Shown here in pieces: positions 53,397 to 62,932 of a stretch of DNA of 64,000 bases. Position 1 is the stretch's first letter, and each line of letters opens with the position of its first letter. Below the pieces are notes generated by a model that saw nothing but the letters and a program-made list of their open reading frames with translations, did not search any database and had not been told where the DNA came from. The DNA lies in contig CP051237.1 in NCBI GenBank assembly GCA_017794825.1, positions 5,567,342 through 5,631,341 of the forward strand, written 5' to 3'. The position numbers and the translations under genes were made by a program. The stretch comes from Pararhizobium sp. (lineage in GTDB: Bacteria; Pseudomonadota; Alphaproteobacteria; Rhizobiales; Rhizobiaceae).

Positions 53397-53600
53397 TCAG
53401 CTTTTTCCGGCAGATTCGTCAGCCTTGTGTTCTACAGTCTTGGCTTTGTCTGCCTCGGCTTCCTCGTCGGACATTCCCTTGCGGAAACTTTTGATACCCT
53501 TGGCGACATCGCCCATCAGTTCCGGAATCTTGCCGCGGCCAAACAGCAGCAGCACGACCACCAGAACGATCAGCCAGTGCCAGATGCTAAAACTACCCAT
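53397..53600 (-). CDS. tatA: Sec-independent translocase subunit TatA
   Basis: 67 residues. Single helix [20 protein letters not shown], hinge [19 protein letters not shown], charged tail. It forms the Tat pore. 73 bp upstream of tatB in the same direction. Confidence 0.97.
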   Translation of the reverse strand: MGSFSIWHWLIVLVVVLLLFGRGKIPELMGDVAKGIKSFRKGMSDEEAEADKAKTVEHKADESAGKS

Positions 53601-53648
53601 ACTCGTCTCCTTTGAGGCGTCTCATCATGATTTAGGATGTTTCTGCGC

Positions 53649-54734
53649 TCATTTAAACAGCAAAATGTCCCGCTCGTTAACGCAAACAGAAACATCCTGC
53701 AAATCAGACTTAAGTGTACCAACCGGCATACGCGCCTGGATGAGTTTGTCAACGCCGGGCAGAGATAGCGCAAACTGCTCGTAATCACCGAGAAATGTGC
53801 GATATACGATGCGCGCCGGCACTGCGGCGCCGTTTTCCGAGACTCCGACCGCGGAAAATCGGACTGCGGCCGTCAAACTTTCGCCTTCGCCCCATTTGCC
53901 GGCTGCAAAACACCCCAGCGGCGTATCGACGCTGCCACGGGTTACACGCACGTCGAAGACGTTCATTTCTGCAAAAAAACAGGCCACGAACAAATTGGAC
54001 GGCGCATTGTAGAGTTCTTCCGCGGTTCCAGTTTGCGCAAGTTCACCGTCCTTCAGCAGCGCAATCGTATCGGCCATGCGCATTGCTTCCTCGGCGTCGT
54101 GGGTAACCACCACAGCGGTGGCGCCGGTTTCCCGAAGGATCGCCAACGTCTCGCTGCGCACGTTTTCTCTCAGGCGGGTGTCGAGTCCGGAAAATGGTTC
54201 GTCCATCAGCAGAATTGCAGGCCTCGGCGCGAGCGCCCGCGCCAGGGCGACGCGCTGCTGCTCTCCTCCCGAAAGCGCGTGCGGGTACTGGTCGGCATAG
54301 TGTGTCATGCCCACGCGCTCCAGCGCCTCCACGCCTACAAGACGCGCTTGCTGTTTTGGCAACGCGGAAAGACCGAAGCAGACATTGTCCAGTACGCTCA
54401 TGTGCGGAAACAGCGCAAAATCCTGGAAAACAAGGCCGACGCCTCTTTTTTCGGGCGGTACGAACCGCGAAGGGCCGCTGACTTCCTTGCCGTCGATCAG
54501 AATCCGGCCGCTTGCCGGCGTTTCAACGCCCGCCGCAAGGCGAAGGAGCGTTGTTTTCCCTGATCCTGAGGGGCCCAGCAGGCACAGTATCCGACCCGCC
54601 TTTGCAGTCAGCGACAAATTGCGAATTACTGCCTGACCGTCATAGCTGTGGTTGACTTCATCGAAAGTCAGCGTTGCGGCGAATGCCACTCCGGACCGGC
54701 GTTCTGATTGGCTTTCTTGCGTATGCGAATCCAC
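53649..54734 (-). CDS. ABC transporter ATP-binding protein (FbpC/PotA-like, with C-terminal TOBE-like region)
   Basis: 361 residues. Walker A GPSGSGKTT, signature LSGGEQQRVALARAL, Walker B AILLMDEPFSGLD, H-loop VVTHDAEEAM; the C-terminal 110 residues have a TOBE-like beta-region. The sequence resembles ferric-iron or spermidine importer ATPases. No permease or binding-protein gene is near, so the partner is unknown. It lies between tatA and scpB. GTG start at 54734. Confidence 0.88.
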   Translation of the reverse strand: MDSHTQESQSERRSGVAFAATLTFDEVNHSYDGQAVIRNLSLTAKAGRILCLLGPSGSGKTTLLRLAAGVETPASGRILIDGKEVSGPSRFVPPEKRGVGLVFQDFALFPHMSVLDNVCFGLSALPKQQARLVGVEALERVGMTHYADQYPHALSGGEQQRVALARALAPRPAILLMDEPFSGLDTRLRENVRSETLAILRETGATAVVVTHDAEEAMRMADTIALLKDGELAQTGTAEELYNAPSNLFVACFFAEMNVFDVRVTRGSVDTPLGCFAAGKWGEGESLTAAVRFSAVGVSENGAAVPARIVYRTFLGDYEQFALSLPGVDKLIQARMPVGTLKSDLQDVSVCVNERDILLFK

Positions 54735-54771
54735 AAAGGGCCTTTCAATTCCCCTTATAAAGTTTCGCTCA

Positions 54772-55515
54772 CTAGTCCTCTTTTTCGACAGCCGGTGTCA
54801 AGAGGCCGAGTTCTTCGAGATCCATTTGCGTAATGGGGTCTTCGTCCTCTTCCAGTTCATCGTCGGCCGGCGGAAGCGGCACCTGGAAATCCGAGGGCAC
54901 GCGCGACGAGAGCAGACCGGCGCCCTTGAGTTCCTCCAGTCCGGGAAGGTCGCGCAACTCTTCCAGACCGAAATGATCGAGGAATTCTAGCGTGGTGCCG
55001 TAGGTGACCGGACGGCCTGGCGTTCTTCGCCGGCCTCTCATCTTGACCCAGCCGGATTCCAGCAAGACGTCCAGGGTGCCGCGGGACGTCGCAACGCCGC
55101 GAATCTCTTCAACTTCAGCCCGCGTCACAGGCTGATGGTAGGAAATGATCGCCAGTACTTCCAGAGCCGCGCGGGACAATTTGCGCACATCCGTCTGATC
55201 ACGATGAATGAGAAAGGACAGATCGGCTGCAGTCCGGAACGCCCAGCAATCGCCGACGCGAACGAGATTGACGCCGCGCATCGTGTAAAGTCCGGCGAGA
55301 CGCTTCATCACCTCGCCAACTTCGACGCCATCCGGCAACTTTTCTGCGATCAGTTTCTCCGAAACAGGACCCGAGGAAGCGAAGATCAGCGCCTCCGCGA
55401 TCCGTTCAGCCTCTCGCTCAAGGCGGGCGTCGCGCTCCGGAGCGTCTCGTATATCGTCCGCATCATCCTTGGTCGGCTCGAAGGGCACGATGCGGGCCTG
55501 TGATCCTTCAGTCAT
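54772..55515 (-). CDS. scpB: Segregation and condensation protein B
   Basis: 247 residues. Two winged-helix repeats with EALIFASSGPVSEKLIAEKL, LSRAALEVLAIISYHQPVTRAEVEEIRG and GRPVTYGTTLEFLDHFGLEEL. It pairs with ScpA and SMC. Overlaps scpA by 8 bp. An acidic tail follows. Confidence 0.95.
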   Translation of the reverse strand: MTEGSQARIVPFEPTKDDADDIRDAPERDARLEREAERIAEALIFASSGPVSEKLIAEKLPDGVEVGEVMKRLAGLYTMRGVNLVRVGDCWAFRTAADLSFLIHRDQTDVRKLSRAALEVLAIISYHQPVTRAEVEEIRGVATSRGTLDVLLESGWVKMRGRRRTPGRPVTYGTTLEFLDHFGLEELRDLPGLEELKGAGLLSSRVPSDFQVPLPPADDELEEDEDPITQMDLEELGLLTPAVEKED

Positions 55516-56377
55516 GGGAGGCGTTTTCCTGTGTTGTCGACGGCGCGGCCGGATCGGCGGCGCTCTTCAGATAGATCGGCGCAAAAGCCTGTTCCTGGCG
55601 GATCTGCAGTTTTCCTTCGCGCACCATCTCAAGCGACGCCGCAAACGAACTGGCGATCGCGGTCGCCCTCTCCTCCGGGTCACTGAGATAACGGACGAGG
55701 AAATGATCCAGCGCAGTCCACTCATGCAGGTCGCCGATGACGGATTTCAGAATGACACGCGCTTCGCTCAACGACCAGACACGCCGGCGCATGATCGTCA
55801 CCTGCCGCACGGAACCTCTTTGACGAAGTTGCGCATAGGAATTCAGCAGATCATACAGGGTGGCGGAGAATTCTGATTTGCGTTCGACCACCACCGGCTC
55901 GGGAGCGCCACGGGCAAACACGTCGCGGCCAAGACGATTTCTGTTTATCAGTCGCGTCGCCGCATCCCGCATGGCTTCCAGACGTTTGAGCCTGAAGGCG
56001 AGTTGCGTCGCCATCTCTTCGCCCGTCGGTCCATCGTCGTTATTCTGCTGGGGAATGAGCAAACGCGATTTCAGATAGGCGAGCCAGGCCGCCATGACCA
56101 GATAATCGGCTGCGAGTTCGAGACGCAATTGCCGCGCTCTTTCGACGAAAGCCAGATACTGTTCGGCGAGCGCCAGAACAGAGATCCGCGAAAGGTCTAC
56201 CTTCTGCGTCCTTGCAAGGTGAAGCAGCAGATCCAGCGGCCCTTCAAATCCTTCAGTATCCACGACCAGCGCCGGCTCGCTGACGCCGCGCTCTTCCCGG
56301 TCGTCGGACCAGATCCGGTCCATCGGAGCCGCTGGCGGCTTCCTCGCATCTCTATGTTGTCTGACAGCGCCGCTCAT
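55508..56377 (-). CDS. scpA: Segregation and condensation protein A
   Basis: 289 residues. FEGPLDLLLHLARTQKVDLSRI is the ScpA N-terminal SMC-binding signature, followed by AADYLVMAAWLAYLKSRLLIP and the C-terminal winged helix (FAASLEMVREGKLQIRQEQAFAPI). It is the kleisin of the bacterial condensin. The start could be at 56377 or an internal ATG at 56323. Downstream of nagZ by 9 bp. Confidence 0.95.
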   Translation of the reverse strand: MSGAVRQHRDARKPPAAPMDRIWSDDREERGVSEPALVVDTEGFEGPLDLLLHLARTQKVDLSRISVLALAEQYLAFVERARQLRLELAADYLVMAAWLAYLKSRLLIPQQNNDDGPTGEEMATQLAFRLKRLEAMRDAATRLINRNRLGRDVFARGAPEPVVVERKSEFSATLYDLLNSYAQLRQRGSVRQVTIMRRRVWSLSEARVILKSVIGDLHEWTALDHFLVRYLSDPEERATAIASSFAASLEMVREGKLQIRQEQAFAPIYLKSAADPAAPSTTQENASHD

Positions 56378-56386
56378 CTAACCTGC

Positions 56387-57418
56387 TCAAACCATGACGG
56401 TGTTCGCCGAAAGGAGATCATCGAATTCCGCTCTCAGCGCAGCCTCGTCTGCAGCCTGGGGCGCTTTGAGCATCGACATGACCTTGTCGGCGCGCTGCAG
56501 CGGCTTGCCATGGAGCACCGGAGTGTGTTCAGCCACGTCCGGCATTTCTTCCATGGAACCGTTGCAATGCAGAATTACATCGCACCCGGCTGCGAAAATT
56601 GCACTGGTCTTCGATGCGAAATCCCCAGAAAGCGCCTTCATGGAGATATCGTCCGACATCAGAAGGCTGTCGAAACCCAGCTTCGCGCGGATGATGTCCT
56701 CGATCACTTTGCGCGACGTCGTCGCCGGACGGTCAGCATCTATTCCGGTGTAAACCACGTGCGCCGTCATCGCCATAGGAGCCGACGCGGCAAGCGCCTT
56801 GAAGGGAATGAAATCGCTTGCTTCGAGTTCGACAAGAGCGGCGTCGACCTGTGGCAGATCATGATGCGAATCCACATTCGCGCGCCCGTGGCCCGGCATG
56901 TGCTTGATCACCGGAAGCACGCCTCCAGCCATCAAGCCTTCCATTGCCGCAGCGCCCATGGCGCTGACCATTTGCGGATCATGACCATAGGCGCGATTGC
57001 CGATGACGTCGTGGCTTCCCGAAACCGGCACGTCGAGCACCGGAAGGCAATCCACGGAGATGCCGAGATTTGCGAGATCGATCGCATGAAGGCGGGATAG
57101 AAGCCAGGCCGCCCGCAATCCCCTGCCCTTGTCCAGAGTATAAAGATCGCCGAGCATCGACGCCGCCGGATATTGCGGGGCCAGAGGTGGACGTAGTCGC
57201 TGAACCCGGCCGCCTTCCTGATCGACAAGCACTGGCGCATCGCCGCGGTCGACGCATTCGCGAAGGTCGCTTACGAGAGTGCGAACCTGATCCGCGTCTG
57301 CGATATTTCGCGCAAAGAGTATAAAACCCCACGGCCGCTCCTTCGCAAAGAAGGCGCGCTCGTCATCCGTCAGCGCCAATCCGCCGCATCCAAGGATCAT
57401 CGCTTTTGATTCGCTCAT
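56387..57418 (-). CDS. nagZ: Beta-N-acetylhexosaminidase NagZ
   Basis: 343 residues of GH3. KHMPGHG (172-178), DSHHD (183-187, catalytic acid His) and MSDDISM (about 254-260, nucleophile Asp) match NagZ. It removes GlcNAc from anhydromuropeptides in the cytoplasm for wall recycling. The ATG at 57418 starts MSESKAMILGCGGLALTDDE; a longer frame to 57472 is not supported. The SPOR gene is 149 bp upstream. Confidence 0.95.
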   Translation of the reverse strand: MSESKAMILGCGGLALTDDERAFFAKERPWGFILFARNIADADQVRTLVSDLRECVDRGDAPVLVDQEGGRVQRLRPPLAPQYPAASMLGDLYTLDKGRGLRAAWLLSRLHAIDLANLGISVDCLPVLDVPVSGSHDVIGNRAYGHDPQMVSAMGAAAMEGLMAGGVLPVIKHMPGHGRANVDSHHDLPQVDAALVELEASDFIPFKALAASAPMAMTAHVVYTGIDADRPATTSRKVIEDIIRAKLGFDSLLMSDDISMKALSGDFASKTSAIFAAGCDVILHCNGSMEEMPDVAEHTPVLHGKPLQRADKVMSMLKAPQAADEAALRAEFDDLLSANTVMV

Positions 57419-57567
57419 GGTCGAATCATACAGACAAACAGTGAAATGACCAGCATTAGCGAAGCCGGACATCGCGCCAAAACGCCGGTTTCCGGGCGTT
57501 CCAGGGCGCCTGGATCACTCTGTCAATTTACAGCCAGGTGTACTTCGCGACCCAAGTCGAATTTGGC

Positions 57568-60500
57568 TCATTGGGCGACGAAACAGTTGCCGCCCACATT
57601 TTTCAGGCTATCGCAAAGCCGTGTGGCTTCTTCCTTGGTGCCGGCAGGTATGCGGACACGGTAGAACACGCCGCGGCCCTCGATATCCGCACGCACTATC
57701 TGGGCGTTGCGTCCGCCGAGAACAGAAGCGTACTGTTGAGCCTGACGGTTGTAATCCGCACGGGCTGCGTCTTCGGACACCTGTGACGATATCTGGACTG
57801 AATATCCGCCTGCGCCGGCAGTCTGGCTGGCGCCGGCGAGATTGCCTCGATCCGTTACCGCCTCAACGATATCAACCGGCTGTTCCGCAGGACGCGACGT
57901 TGGAACCGGCGCCTGAATGGAACTGCGCAAATTGGTTCCGCCGCTATCGGCAGCCGCTGCCTCGGTGGCGTCGGTGGATGCAAGCTGCGTCTGCGCCTGG
58001 GTCTGGGTTTGCGTCTGGCTCGACGAAACTGTCGAAGCCGCGGAGGTCGGTCGATCGGCGGGAAGCGGTATTTCTCCGCTGTTGCGGATGTTGTCGTCGA
58101 TCGGAGGAAGCGCTTCGGCGGCGGATTGCTGACCGGATGCTGCGTCACTTCCGGGAAGCGGCGCCTGCGCGGAAGCCACGGCAGCCGTATCCTCGACCGA
58201 CAGACGAGCCGAGCTGCTCACCGGCAGGTCTTCTCCGCTCGTCGATGCATCGTTCGCGAAGGCGCTTCTTTCAGCGTCCGGTTCCTGCTCACGGGAAACG
58301 ATCGTGCCGTCCGGTTTGACAATCAGCGTTCGCACACGCTTCGGCGCGACTCCGTAAATATCCTCCGCCGCGGCCGCGGGGTCCGGATTGATCGCATTCG
58401 CAGTCAGTCGATCTTCTGACTTCGCAGCAGAACCCAACGGCTCGGCCACGCCGTCGCGACCTTCAAGCGGAAGAGACTCCGGATTGAGCGTTCTTTGCAC
58501 AACGTCGATCGGCTCTTCTTCCGTGCTCACGAGGTTTTCCTGAGTCGGCGTTTCCGCGCCATCGCCGGCAACCCTGTCGTAGACGGCGAGATCCTGATTT
58601 GGAACAGTCTTGCCGCCCGGATCCTCAGGCTTGATCTTGACCGGCTCGCTGCTTGCAGCAATCAGGGGCGGCTCGCCCTGCGCGCTGCTGCCGAGGCTGG
58701 AATCCCACCAGTAGAAACCTGCGCCGCCGAGAAGCAACAGCACAACGACGGCGACGCCGCCATAAACCAGTTTGCTCCTGCCGGATTCATCGCGAATTTC
58801 ATCCAGTTCGGGAAACTCGTCCATCGCGAATTCCGAATCGATCTCGTCTTCCTGGTATCTCGAGGAAGCCGTGTAGTCCTGTCTCGGGTAATCCTCGTCC
58901 TCGAAGTCGCCCTCTTCCAAGAATTCCTCTATGGGGTCGTCCGACCAGTCCGGCGCTTCCTGTTCGTAGCGCGTCGACTGATCACTGAATTCGTGCGACA
59001 GGGCGTTTGCATGCGCTGCGACTTCGGCGGCGACTGCCGGATCGGTATATTCGGACAGGTAGTCAGCCTCGTCATAGGCGTCCTCGGAGCGATCTTCGCT
59101 TTCGCCATACGAACTTCCGTCGCCTTCCACGGACATGGCGGCAAGTTCATCTTCAAGAGACATATTGAGGTCTTCGTCGAGGGGGACAGTCGCAGCTGTT
59201 TCCTCCTCCTCGTAACGGGGCACATCGATGACGCCAATATCGTCGGGGGCCATGTCGTCCTCGACAATGTCGCCTGCGTCGAACGGCGCGTCGCCGTAAT
59301 CGGTCGCATCACTGCCCACGCTCGTTTCGACTTCGCCAATTTCCGCGGCCAGCAGGTCGCCAAGATCTAGTCCCTGCTCGTCTGCGGCTTCTTCTTCATT
59401 CAGGCTGTCGTCTTCAGGGTATCCAGCTGCAGCTGGCATCACCGGCGGTTTCGGGGTCGCATAACTCTGGAAGGGTCGAATCTGCTCGTCTTCCAGCGAA
59501 TCCGCTGGCGTCTCCTCGGAGCCGGAAATCGCGGCGTCATTGTAATCGGCATCTTCAGAACGGCTTGCGCTGTCAAGTTCCGCAAGCGTCGCCGTGAACG
59601 CGGCGTCATCCTCATCGTCGCCATAGGGCTCCGAACCCGGATACATCGCAGGCTCTGACCTGAACGGTTCCGCCATACCCTGCTGGGTTCCTGACTTGCC
59701 CTCGAGCGCATCGAAAGCAGCCTGGAGTTCTGCTTCCAGACTCAGCGCCTTCTCGTCGGTTTCCTGCCTTGCATTCGGCCACTGTTCGTTTTTGGGCTCC
59801 TGGCCGGGGCCGTCACTGCTTGGTGGTCGATTCATATCGTCTTTCGCGCCTTGTGAGCCTGTATCGTGCTCCTGGAATGCCTCGGATTCCGCAGTTCCGG
59901 AATGTTGAGCATCTCCCTCCGGATCGGAGAAATCGATATCTTCAAGATCCAACTCCGATTCCGGCTCAAGATCTTTCTGCGTTATATCACCATCGAATAG
60001 AGCATCAAAATCAAGCGGAGGCAAATCGGATGAGTCGTCAAACGGGTGCATCGCGGCGCTCTGGTTTGACGGGGTTTTGTCTTCGATCGCAATCTCGTCT
60101 TCTTCGAGCAAAAGGCCTTCGCTCGGCGCGTCGTCCGACGTTGATTCTTCGTCGGGATTTTCCTCGAAATCCAGGTGAAAATCGCCGGACAACAGGGACT
60201 GGAAGTCGTCATCCTGCTCCGCCGCCTGTTCCGTGTTCGAACGCGGCTCCTCCGCCGGGTCTGCATTCTCCATGCTCTGTGCGAATAGCGTGTCCAGGTC
60301 AAAGGGATCGGGCTCGCTCAATTCGGGCCCATTCTCATCCTCGGAAACGACCGCATCGGAAGTGAGCGCCTCATCCGAGACCGCCTTTTCGACGTCTTCG
60401 CCGCCTTCGAGCGAAAATGTCGAATAGAACGCATCGAAATCGATGACAGGCGCATCCAACCCGTCTTCATTGTCTGCTCGCTCGGCGTCCGCCGCCTCGT

Positions 60501-60900
60501 CCAGGTTCGCTACAGACTCGTCTTCGTCGTTCGAAGACGCATCAATCGAGCGCCCATCATCGTCCTGATCGTCGGAGCGGTTCTCATCCGTGACGTAGTC
60601 GAGTTCACCCGACAGGTCGCCGAAATCAAAGTCGTCCGAAATCTCGTCATCGTCATCGGAGGCGATGGTTGCGGCGGGCTCACCCCGGGTATCAACGGGC
60701 GCCAAGTCATTGCCGCCGTCCAGTTCGCGCATCAGCTCCGCTTCGAGATCGACTTCAAGTTCCGCATCGTTGTCCTGATCCGGGCCTTCGTCGGAGTCGA
60801 CGTCGTAACCCACAATCCTCGCGAGTTCGGCGAGAGGATCTTCGTCCCTGCCGTCGCTGTCGCCGTTCTTGTAATTTCGTGAATACTGGTTGTCGGCCAT
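57568..60900 (-). CDS. SPOR-domain membrane protein with large acidic cytoplasmic region
   Basis: 1110 residues. N-terminal about 700 residues are Asp/Glu/Ser-rich and probably disordered, including many DED-type acidic clusters. A single membrane helix (VYGGVAVVVLLLLGGAGFYW, about 705-730) follows, then a periplasmic linker and a C-terminal SPOR domain (about 1035-1110, YSVQISSQVSEDAARADYNR and VFYRVRIPAGTKEEA). SPOR binds denuded septal glycan. The ATG at 60900 is spaced from GGGG upstream; the 60984 frame is longer. It lies between argS and nagZ, as usual in this order. Confidence 0.88.
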   Translation of the reverse strand: MADNQYSRNYKNGDSDGRDEDPLAELARIVGYDVDSDEGPDQDNDAELEVDLEAELMRELDGGNDLAPVDTRGEPAATIASDDDDEISDDFDFGDLSGELDYVTDENRSDDQDDDGRSIDASSNDEDESVANLDEAADAERADNEDGLDAPVIDFDAFYSTFSLEGGEDVEKAVSDEALTSDAVVSEDENGPELSEPDPFDLDTLFAQSMENADPAEEPRSNTEQAAEQDDDFQSLLSGDFHLDFEENPDEESTSDDAPSEGLLLEEDEIAIEDKTPSNQSAAMHPFDDSSDLPPLDFDALFDGDITQKDLEPESELDLEDIDFSDPEGDAQHSGTAESEAFQEHDTGSQGAKDDMNRPPSSDGPGQEPKNEQWPNARQETDEKALSLEAELQAAFDALEGKSGTQQGMAEPFRSEPAMYPGSEPYGDDEDDAAFTATLAELDSASRSEDADYNDAAISGSEETPADSLEDEQIRPFQSYATPKPPVMPAAAGYPEDDSLNEEEAADEQGLDLGDLLAAEIGEVETSVGSDATDYGDAPFDAGDIVEDDMAPDDIGVIDVPRYEEEETAATVPLDEDLNMSLEDELAAMSVEGDGSSYGESEDRSEDAYDEADYLSEYTDPAVAAEVAAHANALSHEFSDQSTRYEQEAPDWSDDPIEEFLEEGDFEDEDYPRQDYTASSRYQEDEIDSEFAMDEFPELDEIRDESGRSKLVYGGVAVVVLLLLGGAGFYWWDSSLGSSAQGEPPLIAASSEPVKIKPEDPGGKTVPNQDLAVYDRVAGDGAETPTQENLVSTEEEPIDVVQRTLNPESLPLEGRDGVAEPLGSAAKSEDRLTANAINPDPAAAAEDIYGVAPKRVRTLIVKPDGTIVSREQEPDAERSAFANDASTSGEDLPVSSSARLSVEDTAAVASAQAPLPGSDAASGQQSAAEALPPIDDNIRNSGEIPLPADRPTSAASTVSSSQTQTQTQAQTQLASTDATEAAAADSGGTNLRSSIQAPVPTSRPAEQPVDIVEAVTDRGNLAGASQTAGAGGYSVQISSQVSEDAARADYNRQAQQYASVLGGRNAQIVRADIEGRGVFYRVRIPAGTKEEATRLCDSLKNVGGNCFVAQ

Positions 60901-61052
60901 ACTCATGCCCCAAGTCCAAAATCTGCGCCGGTCGTCGGCATCCAGCGCACGTAGTTTTTCTTGATTGGGTGCGCCCTGGTCCACGCCGCGACTGTCTGCG
61001 CTATTTCGTGGAGACGGATCAATGCCAGTACATTGTGGGCAAAAGGTGACAA

Positions 61053-62813
61053 CTATCGCATCTCCAACGGGGCCTGTGTGCCGGTAATTCCAAGACCTGA
61101 CTTGAGCGTCGCAGCAACGGCGCTGACAAGTGCGAGTCTCGCCATGCTCAATTCTGGGTTTTCATGGTTAACAAATCGTAACTCCGGATTTTCCTTGCCT
61201 TTATTCCAGTGCTGATGGAACGCGCTCGCCAGATCGTAGAGATAAAACGCCACCCGGTGAGGCTCATGAGCGAGCGCTGCGCTCTCAATGACGCGCGGGT
61301 ATTCCGCAAGTTTTGCTACAAGCTGCAACTCGGTTTGATCCATTTCGAATGCGCGAATGGCGCCAACGGCGTCGAAATTGTCAGGATCGAATTCCGGAAA
61401 GGCTTCCTTCGCCTGCCGAAGCACGGAGTGACACCTTGCATGCGCGTACTGCACGTAGAAGACAGGATTGTCTTTCGACTGCTCCGTCACTTTCGCGAAA
61501 TCGAAATCCAGAGGCTCCGTATTCTTCCGGTAGAGCATCATGAAGCGAACAGGGTCGCGTCCCACCTCGTCCACCACATCGCGCAAGGTGACGAACTCTC
61601 CCGACCGCTTCGACATTCGCACGGGCTCGCCGTCCCTGAACAGCTTGACGAGCTGGCACAGGAGCACAGTCAGTTTCGACTTGCCGCCGGAGACCGCCTT
61701 TGCGACGGCTTCGAGACGTTTGACATAGCCTCCGTGATCGGCGCCGAGCACGTAGATCATCTCCGAGAAACCGCGCTCGTACTTGTCGCGGAAATAGGCG
61801 ACATCGGCAGCGAAATAAGTGTAGCTCCCGTCTGATTTGATCAGCGGCCTGTCGATATCGTCGCCAACGTCGGTCGACTTGAACAATGTCTGTTCTCTGT
61901 CTTCCCAGTCCTCCGGCAGCTGTCCCTTGGGCGGTGGCAATTTGCCTTCGTAGACGTGACCCTTGAAGGTCAGGTCGTTGATTGCCGCCCGGATCGCCTT
62001 CTCGCCATTGTCGTGAAGGGTTCGTTCGGAGAAGAAGACGTCGTGATGGATGTTGAGTGCGTCGAGGTCGTCACGGATCATGTCCATCATCGCGTCTATT
62101 GCGCGATCCTTGACCACGGGAAGCCATTTGGATTCCGGAAGCGCCATCAGATCCCGGCCAAACTCGGCGGCGAGCTTCTCGCCGACCGGCGCGAGATACG
62201 AACCCGGGTACAAGCCTGCGGGGATCTCGCCGATGTCTTCGCCCAGCGCCTCCCGGTAACGGAGATACAGCGACCTGGCCAGCGTATCGATCTGCGAGCC
62301 TGCGTCATTGATGTAGTATTCCCGCACGACCTCATAGCCCGCGAATTCAAGCAGATTGGCGAACGAATCCCCGACAACCGCGCCGCGGCAGTGGCCGACA
62401 TGCATCGGACCGGTCGGGTTGGCCGACACATATTCCACATTGATCTTTTCGCTGGCGCCGATGTTGATACGGCCGTAGTTTTCGGGTTCTTCGACGATGC
62501 CTTGCAAAACGCCGCGCCAGTACGCCGAGGAAAGCTTCATGTTGATGAAGCCAGGTCCGGCGATCGACAGGGACTCGATATCCGGGTCGCCCTTCAGTTG
62601 CTCACAGATCTGCTCCGCGAGGGTTCGCGGATTGGTCTCAAGAGGCTTCGCCAGCACCATGGCGGCGTTTGTCGCCACGTCGCCATGGCTGGGATCGCGA
62701 GGCGGCTCGGCCTTTACGCGCGCAAAGCTGACGTCGCCAGCCTTCTCGCGAATATTGTCGAGTTTGTTAAGCGCATTGATGACGCGCTCTTCGAAGTCTC
62801 GGAAAAGGTTCAT
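61053..62813 (-). CDS. argS: Arginyl-tRNA synthetase
   Basis: 586 residues, class [15 protein letters not shown] is the HIGH motif; [18 protein letters not shown] and the [12 protein letters not shown] segment near residue 350-390 act as the KMSKS equivalent; a C-terminal anticodon domain follows. It charges tRNA-Arg. The ATG at 62813 ([11 protein letters not shown]) is preferred to the frame opening at 62849. Located between dgt and the SPOR gene. Confidence 0.97.
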   Translation of the reverse strand: MNLFRDFEERVINALNKLDNIREKAGDVSFARVKAEPPRDPSHGDVATNAAMVLAKPLETNPRTLAEQICEQLKGDPDIESLSIAGPGFINMKLSSAYWRGVLQGIVEEPENYGRINIGASEKINVEYVSANPTGPMHVGHCRGAVVGDSFANLLEFAGYEVVREYYINDAGSQIDTLARSLYLRYREALGEDIGEIPAGLYPGSYLAPVGEKLAAEFGRDLMALPESKWLPVVKDRAIDAMMDMIRDDLDALNIHHDVFFSERTLHDNGEKAIRAAINDLTFKGHVYEGKLPPPKGQLPEDWEDREQTLFKSTDVGDDIDRPLIKSDGSYTYFAADVAYFRDKYERGFSEMIYVLGADHGGYVKRLEAVAKAVSGGKSKLTVLLCQLVKLFRDGEPVRMSKRSGEFVTLRDVVDEVGRDPVRFMMLYRKNTEPLDFDFAKVTEQSKDNPVFYVQYAHARCHSVLRQAKEAFPEFDPDNFDAVGAIRAFEMDQTELQLVAKLAEYPRVIESAALAHEPHRVAFYLYDLASAFHQHWNKGKENPELRFVNHENPELSMARLALVSAVAATLKSGLGITGTQAPLEMR

Positions 62814-62932
62814 TTCAGTTCGTCCGGGAAACCGATGCAAATGCCGCAATCTTTCCGGTCGATGCAGGCGTTACGCCTTTCGATGGAAGGGAAACCGGCA
62901 ATTGTGATGCTGTGCAAAATTGCGGGGCCGCT

